Positions 16,846-26,289 of a stretch of 64,000 nucleotides of DNA are shown in pieces. Positions within the stretch are counted from its first letter, which is position 1; the number at the start of each line of letters is the position of its first letter. Source of the stretch: Oricola cellulosilytica (GTDB taxonomy: Bacteria; Pseudomonadota; Alphaproteobacteria; Rhizobiales; Rhizobiaceae); the NCBI RefSeq assembly GCF_019966575.1, contig NZ_JAINFK010000005.1, forward strand, positions 195,431-259,430. The letters run 5' to 3'. The notes below the pieces were generated by a model. That model saw only the letters and a program-made list of their open reading frames with translations, was not told the origin of the DNA and made no database searches. A program made the position numbers and the translations under genes.

Positions 16846-18384
16846 TCACATCACAGCACCGATCTGCCAAGGCACGAATTCATTATCGCCGAGACCGAGG
16901 GCTTCGCTCTTGCTTTTCTCCCCCGAAGCGACAGCGATCATCTTCTCGAAGATTTCGCGACCCTTTTCGGCGACCGGAATGCCATCGTCGATGATGTCGC
17001 CGCAGTTGATGTCCATGTCTTCGCTGAGCTTTTTGTACATCGCGGAATTGGTGGCGAGCTTGATCGTCGGAGAGGGCTTCGAGCCGAATGCCGATCCGCG
17101 TCCCGTAGTGAAAACGACGAGTTGCGAGCCGGACGCGATCTGGCCCGTCGCCGACACCGGGTCGTATCCCGGCGAATCCATGAAGACGAAACCGTGGGAT
17201 TTCACCTTTTCGGCATAGAGGATCACGTCGGCGAGTGGCAACGTGCCGCCCTTCGCTGCAGCGCCGAGGGACTTCTCGAGGATCGTTGTGAGACCGCCTG
17301 CCTTGTTGCCGGGTGACGGATTGTTGTCCATCGTTCCTCCGTTGATGGCGGTATAGTTCTCCCACCAGCGGATGCGGTCGATAAGCTTTTCGCCGACCTC
17401 CTTCGATACGGCGCGCCGCACCAGCAATTGCTCGGCGCCATATATTTCGGGCGTCTCGGAAAGCAGTGCCGTCCCGCCATGGCGAACGAGCATATCCGTT
17501 GCCGCGCCGAGCGCCGGATTGGCCGTGATCCCGGAAAATCCGTCCGATCCGCCGCATTGCAATCCGACCGTCAGTTCCGAAACAGGGACAGGTTCGCGCG
17601 TGACCGCATTTACGGATGGGAGCAGTTCCCTGACCGCTTCGACGCCGGTCTCGATTGTCTTGCGGGTGCCGCCCGTCTCCTGGATCGTCATTCCGTAGAA
17701 CCGCTCGTCGCCGGACGCGCCGAACATTTCCTTCATCCGGCCAATTTGCATGACTTCGCAGCCGAGGCCGACAAAAACGGCGGCGCCCACATTGACGTGG
17801 GTCGCATGGCCCCACAGAACGCGCTGCAACGTATCGAATCCCTCACCGCTGGAGGCCATGCCGCAGCCGGTGCCGTGCGCGAGCGCGATCACCCCGTCGA
17901 CATTCGGATAATCGTCCAGCATGCCCGACCGGTTGACATGATCCGCGATGTGGCGAACGACCGTGGCCGAACAGTTCACCGTGGCAAACAGCGCGATATA
18001 GTTGCGCGTGCCTGTCCCGCCACCGGCGCGGCGGTATCCCTGGAAATAGCGCTGGTCGGCGTCCGCAACCAGATCGAAAGGCCGGAAATCCGCCCCGATC
18101 CGGTAGGCCTGATCATGATCTCCCATACCGCAATTATGCGTGTGGACGTGCTCGCCGCGGGCGATTGCCGCACCGGCATATCCAATAATCTGTCCGAACT
18201 TGACGATTGGCGCCCCGGCTCCGATTTCGGCGGTGGCGATCTTATGCCCCGGCGGGACCATCGCATGAAGCGGCTTGCCGCCATCGAGGACGCTCGCCCC
18301 CTTGGGCATATAGCGCAAGGTCACGACGACATTGTCGTCCGCGTGCAGCTGCAGCACCCCTTCGGGTGCGGTCTTGACGTCCAT
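16846..18384 (-). CDS. uxaA: Altronate dehydratase family sugar-acid dehydratase (UxaA type)
   Basis: A 512-residue member of the UxaA/GarD family, which removes water from altronate, galactarate or related sugar acids to give 2-keto-3-deoxy acids. The N-terminal 100 residues are an SAF domain ending near HTHNCGMGDHDQAY. The catalytic part shows GTGTRNYIALFATVNCSATV, IALAHGTGCGM, LQCGGSDGFSGITANPA and FTTGRGSAFG. The family uses iron or manganese. It is the first gene of the operon with the TIM-barrel isomerase and PfkB kinase. Substrate assignment beyond the family is not possible, so the symbol is tentative. Confidence 0.82.
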   Translation of the reverse strand: MDVKTAPEGVLQLHADDNVVVTLRYMPKGASVLDGGKPLHAMVPPGHKIATAEIGAGAPIVKFGQIIGYAGAAIARGEHVHTHNCGMGDHDQAYRIGADFRPFDLVADADQRYFQGYRRAGGGTGTRNYIALFATVNCSATVVRHIADHVNRSGMLDDYPNVDGVIALAHGTGCGMASSGEGFDTLQRVLWGHATHVNVGAAVFVGLGCEVMQIGRMKEMFGASGDERFYGMTIQETGGTRKTIETGVEAVRELLPSVNAVTREPVPVSELTVGLQCGGSDGFSGITANPALGAATDMLVRHGGTALLSETPEIYGAEQLLVRRAVSKEVGEKLIDRIRWWENYTAINGGTMDNNPSPGNKAGGLTTILEKSLGAAAKGGTLPLADVILYAEKVKSHGFVFMDSPGYDPVSATGQIASGSQLVVFTTGRGSAFGSKPSPTIKLATNSAMYKKLSEDMDINCGDIIDDGIPVAEKGREIFEKMIAVASGEKSKSEALGLGDNEFVPWQIGAVM

Positions 18385-18502
18385 CTCCGATGTTCCTCAC
18401 CAATGCCCCGCGCACGAGCATCGCATCGCTCCCAGTGAAGGATGCGGCGTGTCATCTGTCAATCGGACGCGAGCGAATTGACCGGCCCGACGATCGCAAA
18501 TC

Positions 18503-18520
18503 GACGGCTTACGAGCCGTC
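18503..18520 (-). terminator. Hairpin directly after the UDP-glucuronate epimerase gene
   Basis: On the reverse strand GACGGCT pairs perfectly with AGCCGTC around a CGTA loop, starting at the base after the stop codon. The following bases (GATTTGC) are only weakly T-rich, so termination may be partial. It separates the ugd-epimerase pair from the 137-base gap ahead of the UxaA gene. Confidence 0.5.
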
Positions 18521-19525
18521 TCAGACGATCCCGTGATATTTTCGGTACCAGGCGACAAAGCGCTCGAGGCCCTCGCGCAAGCTCGTCGATGGGGCAAATC
18601 CGAAATCGCGCTGCAGGTCCGAAATATCGGCAAACGTCCGGTACACGTCGCCGGGCTGCGCCGGATGCATCTCCCTTACGGCCTTCTTCCCGATGACCTC
18701 CTCTAGCGTACCGACCAGATCGAGAAGCTTCTCCGGATTGCTATTGCCGATATTGTAGACCTTCGCAGGGACATGACCATCATCGGATCGGTCGAATTTC
18801 GGATCAGATAACGCGACCCTCTTCACACCCTCGACGATGTCGTCGATGAAGGTGTAGTCCCGCCACGTGTCACCATTGTTGAAGAGCTTGACCGGCTTTC
18901 CCTCGAAAATCGCCTTGGTGAAGAGATAGACCGCCATGTCCGGCCGGCCCCACGGCCCATACACGGTGAAGAAACGCAGCCCGGTCGTCGGAAAACGGAA
19001 AAGGTGGCTGTAGGAATACGCCATCAACTCGTTCGCCCGTTTGGTTGCCGCATAAAGGCTGACGGGATGGTCGGCACGATCTTCCGTGCTGTATGGAACC
19101 GTATTGCGGTCTCCGTAGACGGAACTTGAACTGGCATAGACGAGGTGCTCGACGGCAGAGGTCCTGCATCCCTCCAGAATATTTAGGAAGCCCAGCACGT
19201 TGCTGTCGGCATAGGCATGCGGATTTTCCAGCGAATAGCGTACGCCCGCCTGGGCGGCGAGATGCACCACCCGCGCGGGCCTAACGGTCTCGAACAACTC
19301 CGCGGTCTTGGCCTTGTCGCTCAGGTCCGTCTCGATGAATGAATAACGGGGTAGATTGGCAATCTCCGCGAGTCGCGCTCGCTTCAGTTCGGGGTCGTAA
19401 TAGTCATTGACGCTATCGACCCCGTGGACTTCATGCCCCTCTGCGATGAGCGAGCGCGCCACATGCATGCCGATAAAGCCGGCAACGCCAGTCAATAGAA
19501 ATCTGGTCCCGGTTGGGCCGGCCAT
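18521..19525 (-). CDS. lspL: UDP-glucuronate 4-epimerase (LspL-like)
   Basis: A 334-residue extended short-chain dehydrogenase that converts UDP-glucuronate to UDP-galacturonate through a 4-keto intermediate with bound NAD. The Rossmann motif TGVAGFIGMHVA is at the N-terminus, the active-site Ser lies in YASSSSVYG, and Tyr/Lys in SLYAATKRANELMAYSYSHL. FFTVYGPWGRPDMA fits the glucuronate epimerase branch. The start is the ATG at 19525; a TTG five codons earlier is possible. It lies 22 bases downstream of UDP-glucose dehydrogenase, its natural upstream enzyme. In rhizobia UDP-galacturonate feeds LPS and lipid A. Confidence 0.9.
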   Translation of the reverse strand: MAGPTGTRFLLTGVAGFIGMHVARSLIAEGHEVHGVDSVNDYYDPELKRARLAEIANLPRYSFIETDLSDKAKTAELFETVRPARVVHLAAQAGVRYSLENPHAYADSNVLGFLNILEGCRTSAVEHLVYASSSSVYGDRNTVPYSTEDRADHPVSLYAATKRANELMAYSYSHLFRFPTTGLRFFTVYGPWGRPDMAVYLFTKAIFEGKPVKLFNNGDTWRDYTFIDDIVEGVKRVALSDPKFDRSDDGHVPAKVYNIGNSNPEKLLDLVGTLEEVIGKKAVREMHPAQPGDVYRTFADISDLQRDFGFAPSTSLREGLERFVAWYRKYHGIV

Positions 19526-19547
19526 GTGACGTTCCCGCAAAATCTAC

Positions 19548-20945
19548 TTAGGCGCTGCGCTTGATGCGCTTCGTCAACGGCGTGACAATATCCGCTGGAG
19601 GTTCCGCTTCAGCGCCTGCCGGCGCGCGGCGCTGCGAAGTTGCGGGACGGCCCACGCTGTAACTCGCGAAACCTGCCTCGGCCAGATCCTCGGGAGCAAA
19701 AACGCCGCGAAGGTCGAGCAGGACCTTCTCCGCCATCAGCGCCCCCAGGCGTCCCAGGTCGATGTCCTTGAACGACTGCCAGTGCGTAACCAGCACGACC
19801 GCGTCGCAACCATGCGCGAGCGCATAAGGATCGTCGGCGAATTCCACGTCAGGCATGAGCCGTTGAGCTTCCCGGACACCCTCGGGATCATGCGCCCTGA
19901 CCGAAGCGCCCGCATCCATCAGCGCCAGCGCGATCGGAAGTGCGGGCGACTCCCGCATGTCATCGGTGTTCGGCTTGAAGGTCAGTCCGAGCAGTCCGAT
20001 CGTCTTGCCGCGCACGTCGCCGCCGCACATCGCGATGACCTTGCCGGCCATTTGCCGTTTTCGGATCTCGTTGACGTCGATCGTCGTCTCGATAAGCCGA
20101 AGTGGGCTTTCCGCATCCTGGGCGAGCCTCACGAGGGCGTTGGTGTCCTTCGGAAAGCACGATCCGCCGAAGCCCGGGCCGGCCTCGAGAAACTTGTTGC
20201 CGATCCGCGTGTCCAGACCGATCCCCTTGGCCACGTCGACCACATCCGCGTCCAGTTTCTCGCAAAGCTCCGCGATCTCGTTGATGAACGTGACCTTCAT
20301 GGCGAGAAAGGCGTTCGCTGTATATTTGATCAGCTCGGCAGTGCGGCGATTGACCATCTGCACCGGCACATCGCGCGGGACCGTTGCCCGATAGAGCTGG
20401 TGCAGCGGACCGAGTACATGCTCCCGGTCGCCCCCCAGGATCACACGGTCGGGGTTCAGGAAATCGGAGATCGCCGTTCCCTCCCGCATGAACTCGGGAT
20501 TGAACGCCACGTCGAAATCCGCCGCCGGTTTGACTGCACGGATACGATCTTCGATCTCGTCACACGTGCCGACCGGCACGGTGGATTTCACAACAATCAG
20601 CGTCCGTCCCGTCAGGTGTCGTGCAATCTCGTCCGTCGCGGCCCGCAGGTAGGTAAGGTCGGAATACCCGTCGATCGCTCTGGCCGGCGTACCGACCGCG
20701 ATGAAGACGAAGTCGGCATCTGGAATGGACGATCCTAGATCGGTGCCGAACGACAGCTTGCCCGCCTCGACGCCGTCGGCCACCATTTCGGCCAGACCCG
20801 GCTCGTAGATCGGAATGTGGCCCGAATTCAGGGACGCGACCTTCTTCTCATCGATGTCGATGCAACGGACCGTATGCCCGCACGCGGCAAAACAGGTTCC
20901 GCTTACCAGACCGACATAACCGGTTCCAACCACAACAATCTGCAT
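19548..20945 (-). CDS. ugd: UDP-glucose 6-dehydrogenase
   Basis: A 465-residue NAD-dependent enzyme that oxidises UDP-glucose twice to UDP-glucuronate. The N-terminus MQIVVVGTGYVGLVSG binds NAD, and the catalytic Cys lies in GPGFGGSCFPKDTNAL near residue 260, followed by the central dimerisation helix and the C-terminal UDP-binding domain with KTIGLLGLTFKPNTDDMRES. A tail of about 35 extra residues rich in Ala and Arg follows the conserved part. The start is set by the conserved MQIVV N-terminus, although the ribosome site is weak. It forms a two-gene operon with the epimerase. Confidence 0.93.
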   Translation of the reverse strand: MQIVVVGTGYVGLVSGTCFAACGHTVRCIDIDEKKVASLNSGHIPIYEPGLAEMVADGVEAGKLSFGTDLGSSIPDADFVFIAVGTPARAIDGYSDLTYLRAATDEIARHLTGRTLIVVKSTVPVGTCDEIEDRIRAVKPAADFDVAFNPEFMREGTAISDFLNPDRVILGGDREHVLGPLHQLYRATVPRDVPVQMVNRRTAELIKYTANAFLAMKVTFINEIAELCEKLDADVVDVAKGIGLDTRIGNKFLEAGPGFGGSCFPKDTNALVRLAQDAESPLRLIETTIDVNEIRKRQMAGKVIAMCGGDVRGKTIGLLGLTFKPNTDDMRESPALPIALALMDAGASVRAHDPEGVREAQRLMPDVEFADDPYALAHGCDAVVLVTHWQSFKDIDLGRLGALMAEKVLLDLRGVFAPEDLAEAGFASYSVGRPATSQRRAPAGAEAEPPADIVTPLTKRIKRSA

Positions 20946-21148
20946 AGCCAAGCTCGAATCTTGCCCCTCACCGGGCATCTCTGCTCCGAAATCCAACCCG
21001 CTTATGGTGCGTATGGATGTCCGTCTGCCGGTCGGAGCAAAAACCGGCGTCGAAACGTCTCATAGGGAAGTGAGCCCCCGTGGGCAATACAGCGGAGGCA
21101 AAAGCCCCATCTCTTTGCCGGGCCGCCGCCTCCTCGCAAGCACTCCTG

Positions 21149-22621
21149 CTATCCGCGGGCCAGATACTTCTTAAGCGTTCCGGCCGTCCCGTCCCGCCAG
21201 AGCGCGTTGAGCCAGTGCTCAAAACGCTGAGCGAATGCCTCGTTTTCCCCGAGGTCGCCGTAGATCTCCTTCATTGCGAGCCAGGCGGCCGGATTGTCTC
21301 GCGCCATCTTCGACTGCGCGGTCAGACGGTCCCAGTTCGGGTCGTTGGGGGGGATTGCCTTGCCGCTGTCGGTTTCCGCGTAGCAATAGCGGCACCACAA
21401 CGCCGATTCCAGCGCCAGCCCGTCGACTGCCACTCCCTGTGAAATCCGTGCTCGCACGGTGGGAAGAATGAATTTGGGCTGCCGGTTGGAACCATCGAGG
21501 CAGAGCCGGGAAATCGTGTCGCCGACGGCAGAATTGGAGAAGCGCTCCACGCACATCCGGTAGTAGTCTTCCCGGCTCACGCCAGGGATTTCAGGGACGG
21601 TCGGCATGATCTCGTCGTGCTGCAACTTGTCCAGAAATCCGGTGACCAGCTGGTTCTCCATGGCTTCATGCACGTAGTGAATATCCATCAACCCGGACGG
21701 ATAGGCGATTGTCGCGTGCCCGCCGTTGAGAATGCGCAGCTTCATCAGTTCATAGGGCGCGACATCGTCGACAAACTCGACGCCCACCGTCTCCAGCGCC
21801 GGCCGGCCCTGCGGGAAATTGTCCTCCAGCACCCATTGGCGAAACGGCTCGCAAACAACCGGCGCGGCATCGTCGATCCCGAACTTCTCGGCAACGATAG
21901 CGATTTCCCGGGGCCCGGTCGCTGGGGTGATGCAGTCGACCATTCCGCAAGGAAATGCGACATGTTCCGAAATCCATGCCGCGGAATCATCACCTCGAAG
22001 CCGTGCCAGACCCAGCACTGCATTGCGCGCGACATGCCCGTTTTCCGGCAGATTATCGCACGACATGACGGTGAATGGCGGGGTGCCGGCGACGCGACGC
22101 TTCATCAGCGCAGCAATGATAATCCCGAAAACCGTCCTCGGTTCGTCCGGATCCTTCGCATCGGCAGCGATCTCCGGATGCCCTGCGTCGAACCCGCCCG
22201 TATCCGCGTCCATATAGTAACCGCCCTCGGTGACGGTCAGAGAGACAATCCGGATTTCGGGACGAGCCATCAGTTCAACAAGCGCGGCGGGATCCACTGC
22301 GGCAAAGTCGATCATCGCGCCCGTGATGCGGGCCGAGAAGCCTTTGGGATCAAGTTCGACAACCGTCGTGAGCCAGTCCTGCGGCTCGAGCTTGCCGCGC
22401 ATCGCCGCATCATAATGCTTCACGCCGGCGCCGATGATCGCCCAGTCGAGATCCCGCCCGGTTTCGAAAAGCTTGTGTAGATAGATCGCTTGGTGGGCAC
22501 GGTGAAAGTTGCCCACGCCGACATGGACGATTCCGGGCGAGAGGTCGCCTCGTGCATATGACGGCTTCGCCACCGCAGGGGCGATAGCGCCCAGATTGCC
22601 GAGGGACAGTTTCGTCGTCAT
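21149..22621 (-). CDS. mtlK: Mannitol 2-dehydrogenase (MtlK type)
   Basis: A 490-residue long-chain polyol dehydrogenase that oxidises D-mannitol to D-fructose with NAD. The N-terminal VHVGVGNFHRAHQAIYL is the cofactor-binding start, and the C-terminal domain has the active-site segment LMKLRILNGGHATIAY. Fructuronate reductase (UxuB) is a close relative, but position at the end of an SmoEFGK-SmoS operon points to mannitol dehydrogenase. An upstream in-frame ATG at 22642 would add seven residues; neither start has a strong ribosome site. A 203-base gap without a clear gene separates it from ugd. Confidence 0.88.
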   Translation of the reverse strand: MTTKLSLGNLGAIAPAVAKPSYARGDLSPGIVHVGVGNFHRAHQAIYLHKLFETGRDLDWAIIGAGVKHYDAAMRGKLEPQDWLTTVVELDPKGFSARITGAMIDFAAVDPAALVELMARPEIRIVSLTVTEGGYYMDADTGGFDAGHPEIAADAKDPDEPRTVFGIIIAALMKRRVAGTPPFTVMSCDNLPENGHVARNAVLGLARLRGDDSAAWISEHVAFPCGMVDCITPATGPREIAIVAEKFGIDDAAPVVCEPFRQWVLEDNFPQGRPALETVGVEFVDDVAPYELMKLRILNGGHATIAYPSGLMDIHYVHEAMENQLVTGFLDKLQHDEIMPTVPEIPGVSREDYYRMCVERFSNSAVGDTISRLCLDGSNRQPKFILPTVRARISQGVAVDGLALESALWCRYCYAETDSGKAIPPNDPNWDRLTAQSKMARDNPAAWLAMKEIYGDLGENEAFAQRFEHWLNALWRDGTAGTLKKYLARG

Positions 22622-22682
22622 CGCAAACCCCGCGTAATTCATGCGTGCATGTATCGACGAGCCGATGGAAGGCGTGGGTCCA

Positions 22683-23452
22683 TCAACTCATCCATTGGCC
22701 ACCGTCGACGTTATAGGTCTGCGAGAGGATGTAGTCGGCCTCCGACGACGCGAGGAAAACCGCCATCGGCGCAAGGTCCGCCGGCACCGCAAAACGTCCC
22801 GCGGGAACGCCTGCGGCCACTTCGGCTTTCTTCTGTCCAGGTTTTTTGCCCTCAAGCTTGGCGAACATGGAATCGACATGGTCCCAATGCTCGCCATCGA
22901 CGACACCCGGCGCGATCGCATTGACGTTGATTCCATGCCGAATGAGGTTCAGACCCGCAGATTGGGTGAGCGAGATGACAGCCGCTTTGGTGGAGCAATA
23001 GACCGCCACGAGGCTTTCTCCGCGACGCCCCGCCTGGCTGGCCATATTGATTATCTTGCCACCGTGGCCCTGTTTGATCATCTGACGCGCCGCGGCCTGC
23101 ATGGTAAAAAGTGTGCCGGCCACATTGACGGAATAGAGCCTGTCGTAGCTTTCCCGGGTAATGTCGACGATGTTGTCCGCATCGAACAGGGCGGCATTGT
23201 TCACCAGAATGTCGAGCTTGCCTGCCTTGGTCACGACCGCTTCGACCGCCGCATCGATGCTATCCTGGCGGGTAACATCGAGTTTTACCGCAAAAGCATT
23301 CTCACCAATGTCGGCCGCCGCCGCTTCTGCCGCCTTGATGTCGATATCCCCGATGGCGACTGTCGCCCCCTCGGCCACATAGGCCTGCGCAAAACCTTTG
23401 CCGATGCCGCGGGCAGCGCCGGTGATCAGCGCGACCTTTCCGTCAAGCCGCG

Positions 23453-23456
<4 letters not shown>
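22683..23456 (-). CDS. smoS: Sorbitol dehydrogenase, short-chain type (SmoS)
   Basis: A 257-residue classical short-chain dehydrogenase that oxidises sorbitol (glucitol) to fructose, and often galactitol to tagatose. The cofactor loop is [14 protein letters not shown], the NNA motif is [10 protein letters not shown], and the catalytic Ser-Tyr-Lys set lies in [11 protein letters not shown] and [13 protein letters not shown]. It ends [14 protein letters not shown], as SmoS homologues do. Its ATG overlaps the SmoK stop by four bases, so the two are translationally coupled. Family is certain; substrate is inferred from operon context. Confidence 0.9.
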
Positions 23457-24457
<1,001 letters not shown>

Positions 24458-24469
24458 GTCGTTAGTCCC

Positions 24470-25300
24470 CTATTTCACCGCACCGAAGGTCAGGCCGCGG
24501 ACGAGTTGTTTCTGGCTGAACCAGCCCAGAATCAGGATCGGGGCGATGGCCATTGTGGAAGCCGCGCTGAGCTTGGCGTAGAAGAGTCCCTCGGGGCTCG
24601 AGTAACTGGCAATGAACGCCGTCAGCGGGGCGGCCTTGGCTGCCGTGAGATTCAGTGTCCAGAATGCCTCGTTCCAAGCCAGAATGAAGTTCAGCAGGAT
24701 CGTCGAGGCTATGCCGGGAACGGCCATCGGCGTCAGCACGTAAAGGATCTCGTTCTTCAGCGATGCGCCGTCCATCCTCGCCGCTTCAAGAATCTCGCCC
24801 GGAATCTCCCGGAAATACGTGTAGAGCATCCAGACGATGATCGGCAGGTTGATGAGCATCATCACGACGACGAGGCCGATCCGGGTGTCGAGGAGCCCGA
24901 GGCTGATGAAGATCAAGTAGATCGGATAGAGCACGCCAACGGCCGGCAGCATCTTGGTGGAAAGCATCCACAACAGGATGTCCTTGGTGCGCTTGGACGG
25001 CACGAACGCCATCGACCACGCAGCCGGCACCGCCACGATAATTCCGAGCAGCGTCGAACCGCCGGCGATGATTACCGAATTCCAGAGGAAACGCATGTAG
25101 TCGGAACGCTCCTGCACGACGCCGTAGTTCTCGAGCGTCCAGTCGAAGAAGAGGAAGACCGGCGGGTCCGATATCGCCTGCGCTTCGGTCTTGAAACTGG
25201 TCAGAATCGTCCAGAGGATCGGAAAGAAGATGAGCAGACCGACTGCCCAGGCGGCTATGGTATTGATGGTCTTGCGTTGCTTGGTGACTGCGCGGGCCAT
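24470..25300 (-). CDS. smoG: Polyol ABC transporter permease (SmoG type)
   Basis: A 276-residue six-helix MalG-type inner-membrane permease. The EAA loop that docks on the ATPase reads EILEAARMDGASLKNEILYV followed by LTPMAVPG. The C-terminus SQKQLVRGLTFGAVK is the typical ending of this subgroup. A GAGGAGACAAGCCC ribosome site precedes the ATG, and SmoF ends 12 bases upstream. Confidence 0.9.
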   Translation of the reverse strand: MARAVTKQRKTINTIAAWAVGLLIFFPILWTILTSFKTEAQAISDPPVFLFFDWTLENYGVVQERSDYMRFLWNSVIIAGGSTLLGIIVAVPAAWSMAFVPSKRTKDILLWMLSTKMLPAVGVLYPIYLIFISLGLLDTRIGLVVVMMLINLPIIVWMLYTYFREIPGEILEAARMDGASLKNEILYVLTPMAVPGIASTILLNFILAWNEAFWTLNLTAAKAAPLTAFIASYSSPEGLFYAKLSAASTMAIAPILILGWFSQKQLVRGLTFGAVK

Positions 25301-25312
25301 GGGCTTGTCTCC

Positions 25313-26179
25313 TCACGCGTCCAGATTCTTGCCGACGATGCGCATCAGGAAGATCGCAACGATGTTGGCAAGGATGATTGCGTAGACGCCGCCAGCCGAC
25401 CCGAGCCCGACATTCTGGCTTTCGAGCACCCGCTGGTAGATGAGGTAGGTCAGCGTCCGGGTCCCGAAGGAGCCTTGGGTGGTGACGAAAATTTCGGCGA
25501 AGATCGACAGCAGGAAGATCGTCTGGATCAGGAGGACGATCGTGATCGCCCGGGAAAGATGCGGGAGAATGATGTAACCGAAGCGCGACAGCGGCGGCGC
25601 GCCATCCATCTCCGCGGCCTCGAGCTGTTCGCTGTCCAGAGACTGGATCGCGGTCAGGAGGATGAGCGTCGCGAACGGCAGCCACTGCCACGAGACGATG
25701 AGGATAATGGAGAAGAGCGAATAGTTGCTCAGCCATTCCACCGGCTGGGCTCCGAAGAACTTCCACAAATGCGCCAACAGGCCGTTCACCGGATCCATGA
25801 ACATGTTTTTCCACACCAGCGCGGATACGGTCGGCATGACGAAAAACGGCGCGATCACAAGAATGCGGACAACGCCTTGTCCCCACATCGGCTGGTCAAG
25901 GAGAAGCGCCAGCAGCACGCCGAACACGATTGTGATCACGAGCACCCCGCCGACGATGATGAGGGTCGACTGGACGCTGGGCCAGAACGTACTGGACGAC
26001 AGAAAGCGTGCGTAATTTTCGAATCCGACCCAACCCAGATCGCCGCCCCTCAGCGGCAGGTATTTCTTGAACGAGAAGTAGAGCGTCATCACCAGCGGCA
26101 CGAGCATCCAGCCGAGGAGCAGAACCACGGCGGGCATCATCATGAATTGTGCGGCGGATCGGGAATGCTGGGTGGCCAT
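25313..26179 (-). CDS. smoF: Polyol ABC transporter permease (SmoF type)
   Basis: A 288-residue MalF-type inner-membrane permease. The first helix covers about residues 10-33, then a periplasmic loop with SFKKYLPLRGGDLGWVGFENY, then the core helices. The EAA loop reads EQLEAAEMDGAPPLSRFGYI followed by LPHLSR. A near-ideal AAGGAGG ribosome site precedes the ATG. It is separated from the binding protein gene by 110 bases that contain a strong hairpin. Confidence 0.91.
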   Translation of the reverse strand: MATQHSRSAAQFMMMPAVVLLLGWMLVPLVMTLYFSFKKYLPLRGGDLGWVGFENYARFLSSSTFWPSVQSTLIIVGGVLVITIVFGVLLALLLDQPMWGQGVVRILVIAPFFVMPTVSALVWKNMFMDPVNGLLAHLWKFFGAQPVEWLSNYSLFSIILIVSWQWLPFATLILLTAIQSLDSEQLEAAEMDGAPPLSRFGYIILPHLSRAITIVLLIQTIFLLSIFAEIFVTTQGSFGTRTLTYLIYQRVLESQNVGLGSAGGVYAIILANIVAIFLMRIVGKNLDA

Positions 26180-26250
26180 GACGCGCCTCCTTCACAGACA
26201 GGCGAGCGCCTGTCGGATCGGTTCTCGCTCGAACGTGCTTGGAACAAAAC

Positions 26251-26277
26251 GCCGGGGGCAGTTGAACCGCCCCCGGC
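26251..26277 (-). terminator. Intercistronic hairpin between smoE and smoF
   Basis: On the reverse strand GCCGGGGGC pairs perfectly with GCCCCCGGC across a nine-base loop, then GTTTTGTT follows. It begins 12 bases after the smoE stop. Such a structure would stabilise or terminate the smoE message, giving more binding protein than permease, as at 7185-7208 in the first ABC locus. Confidence 0.7.
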
Positions 26278-26289
26278 CGGGAGGATGCC

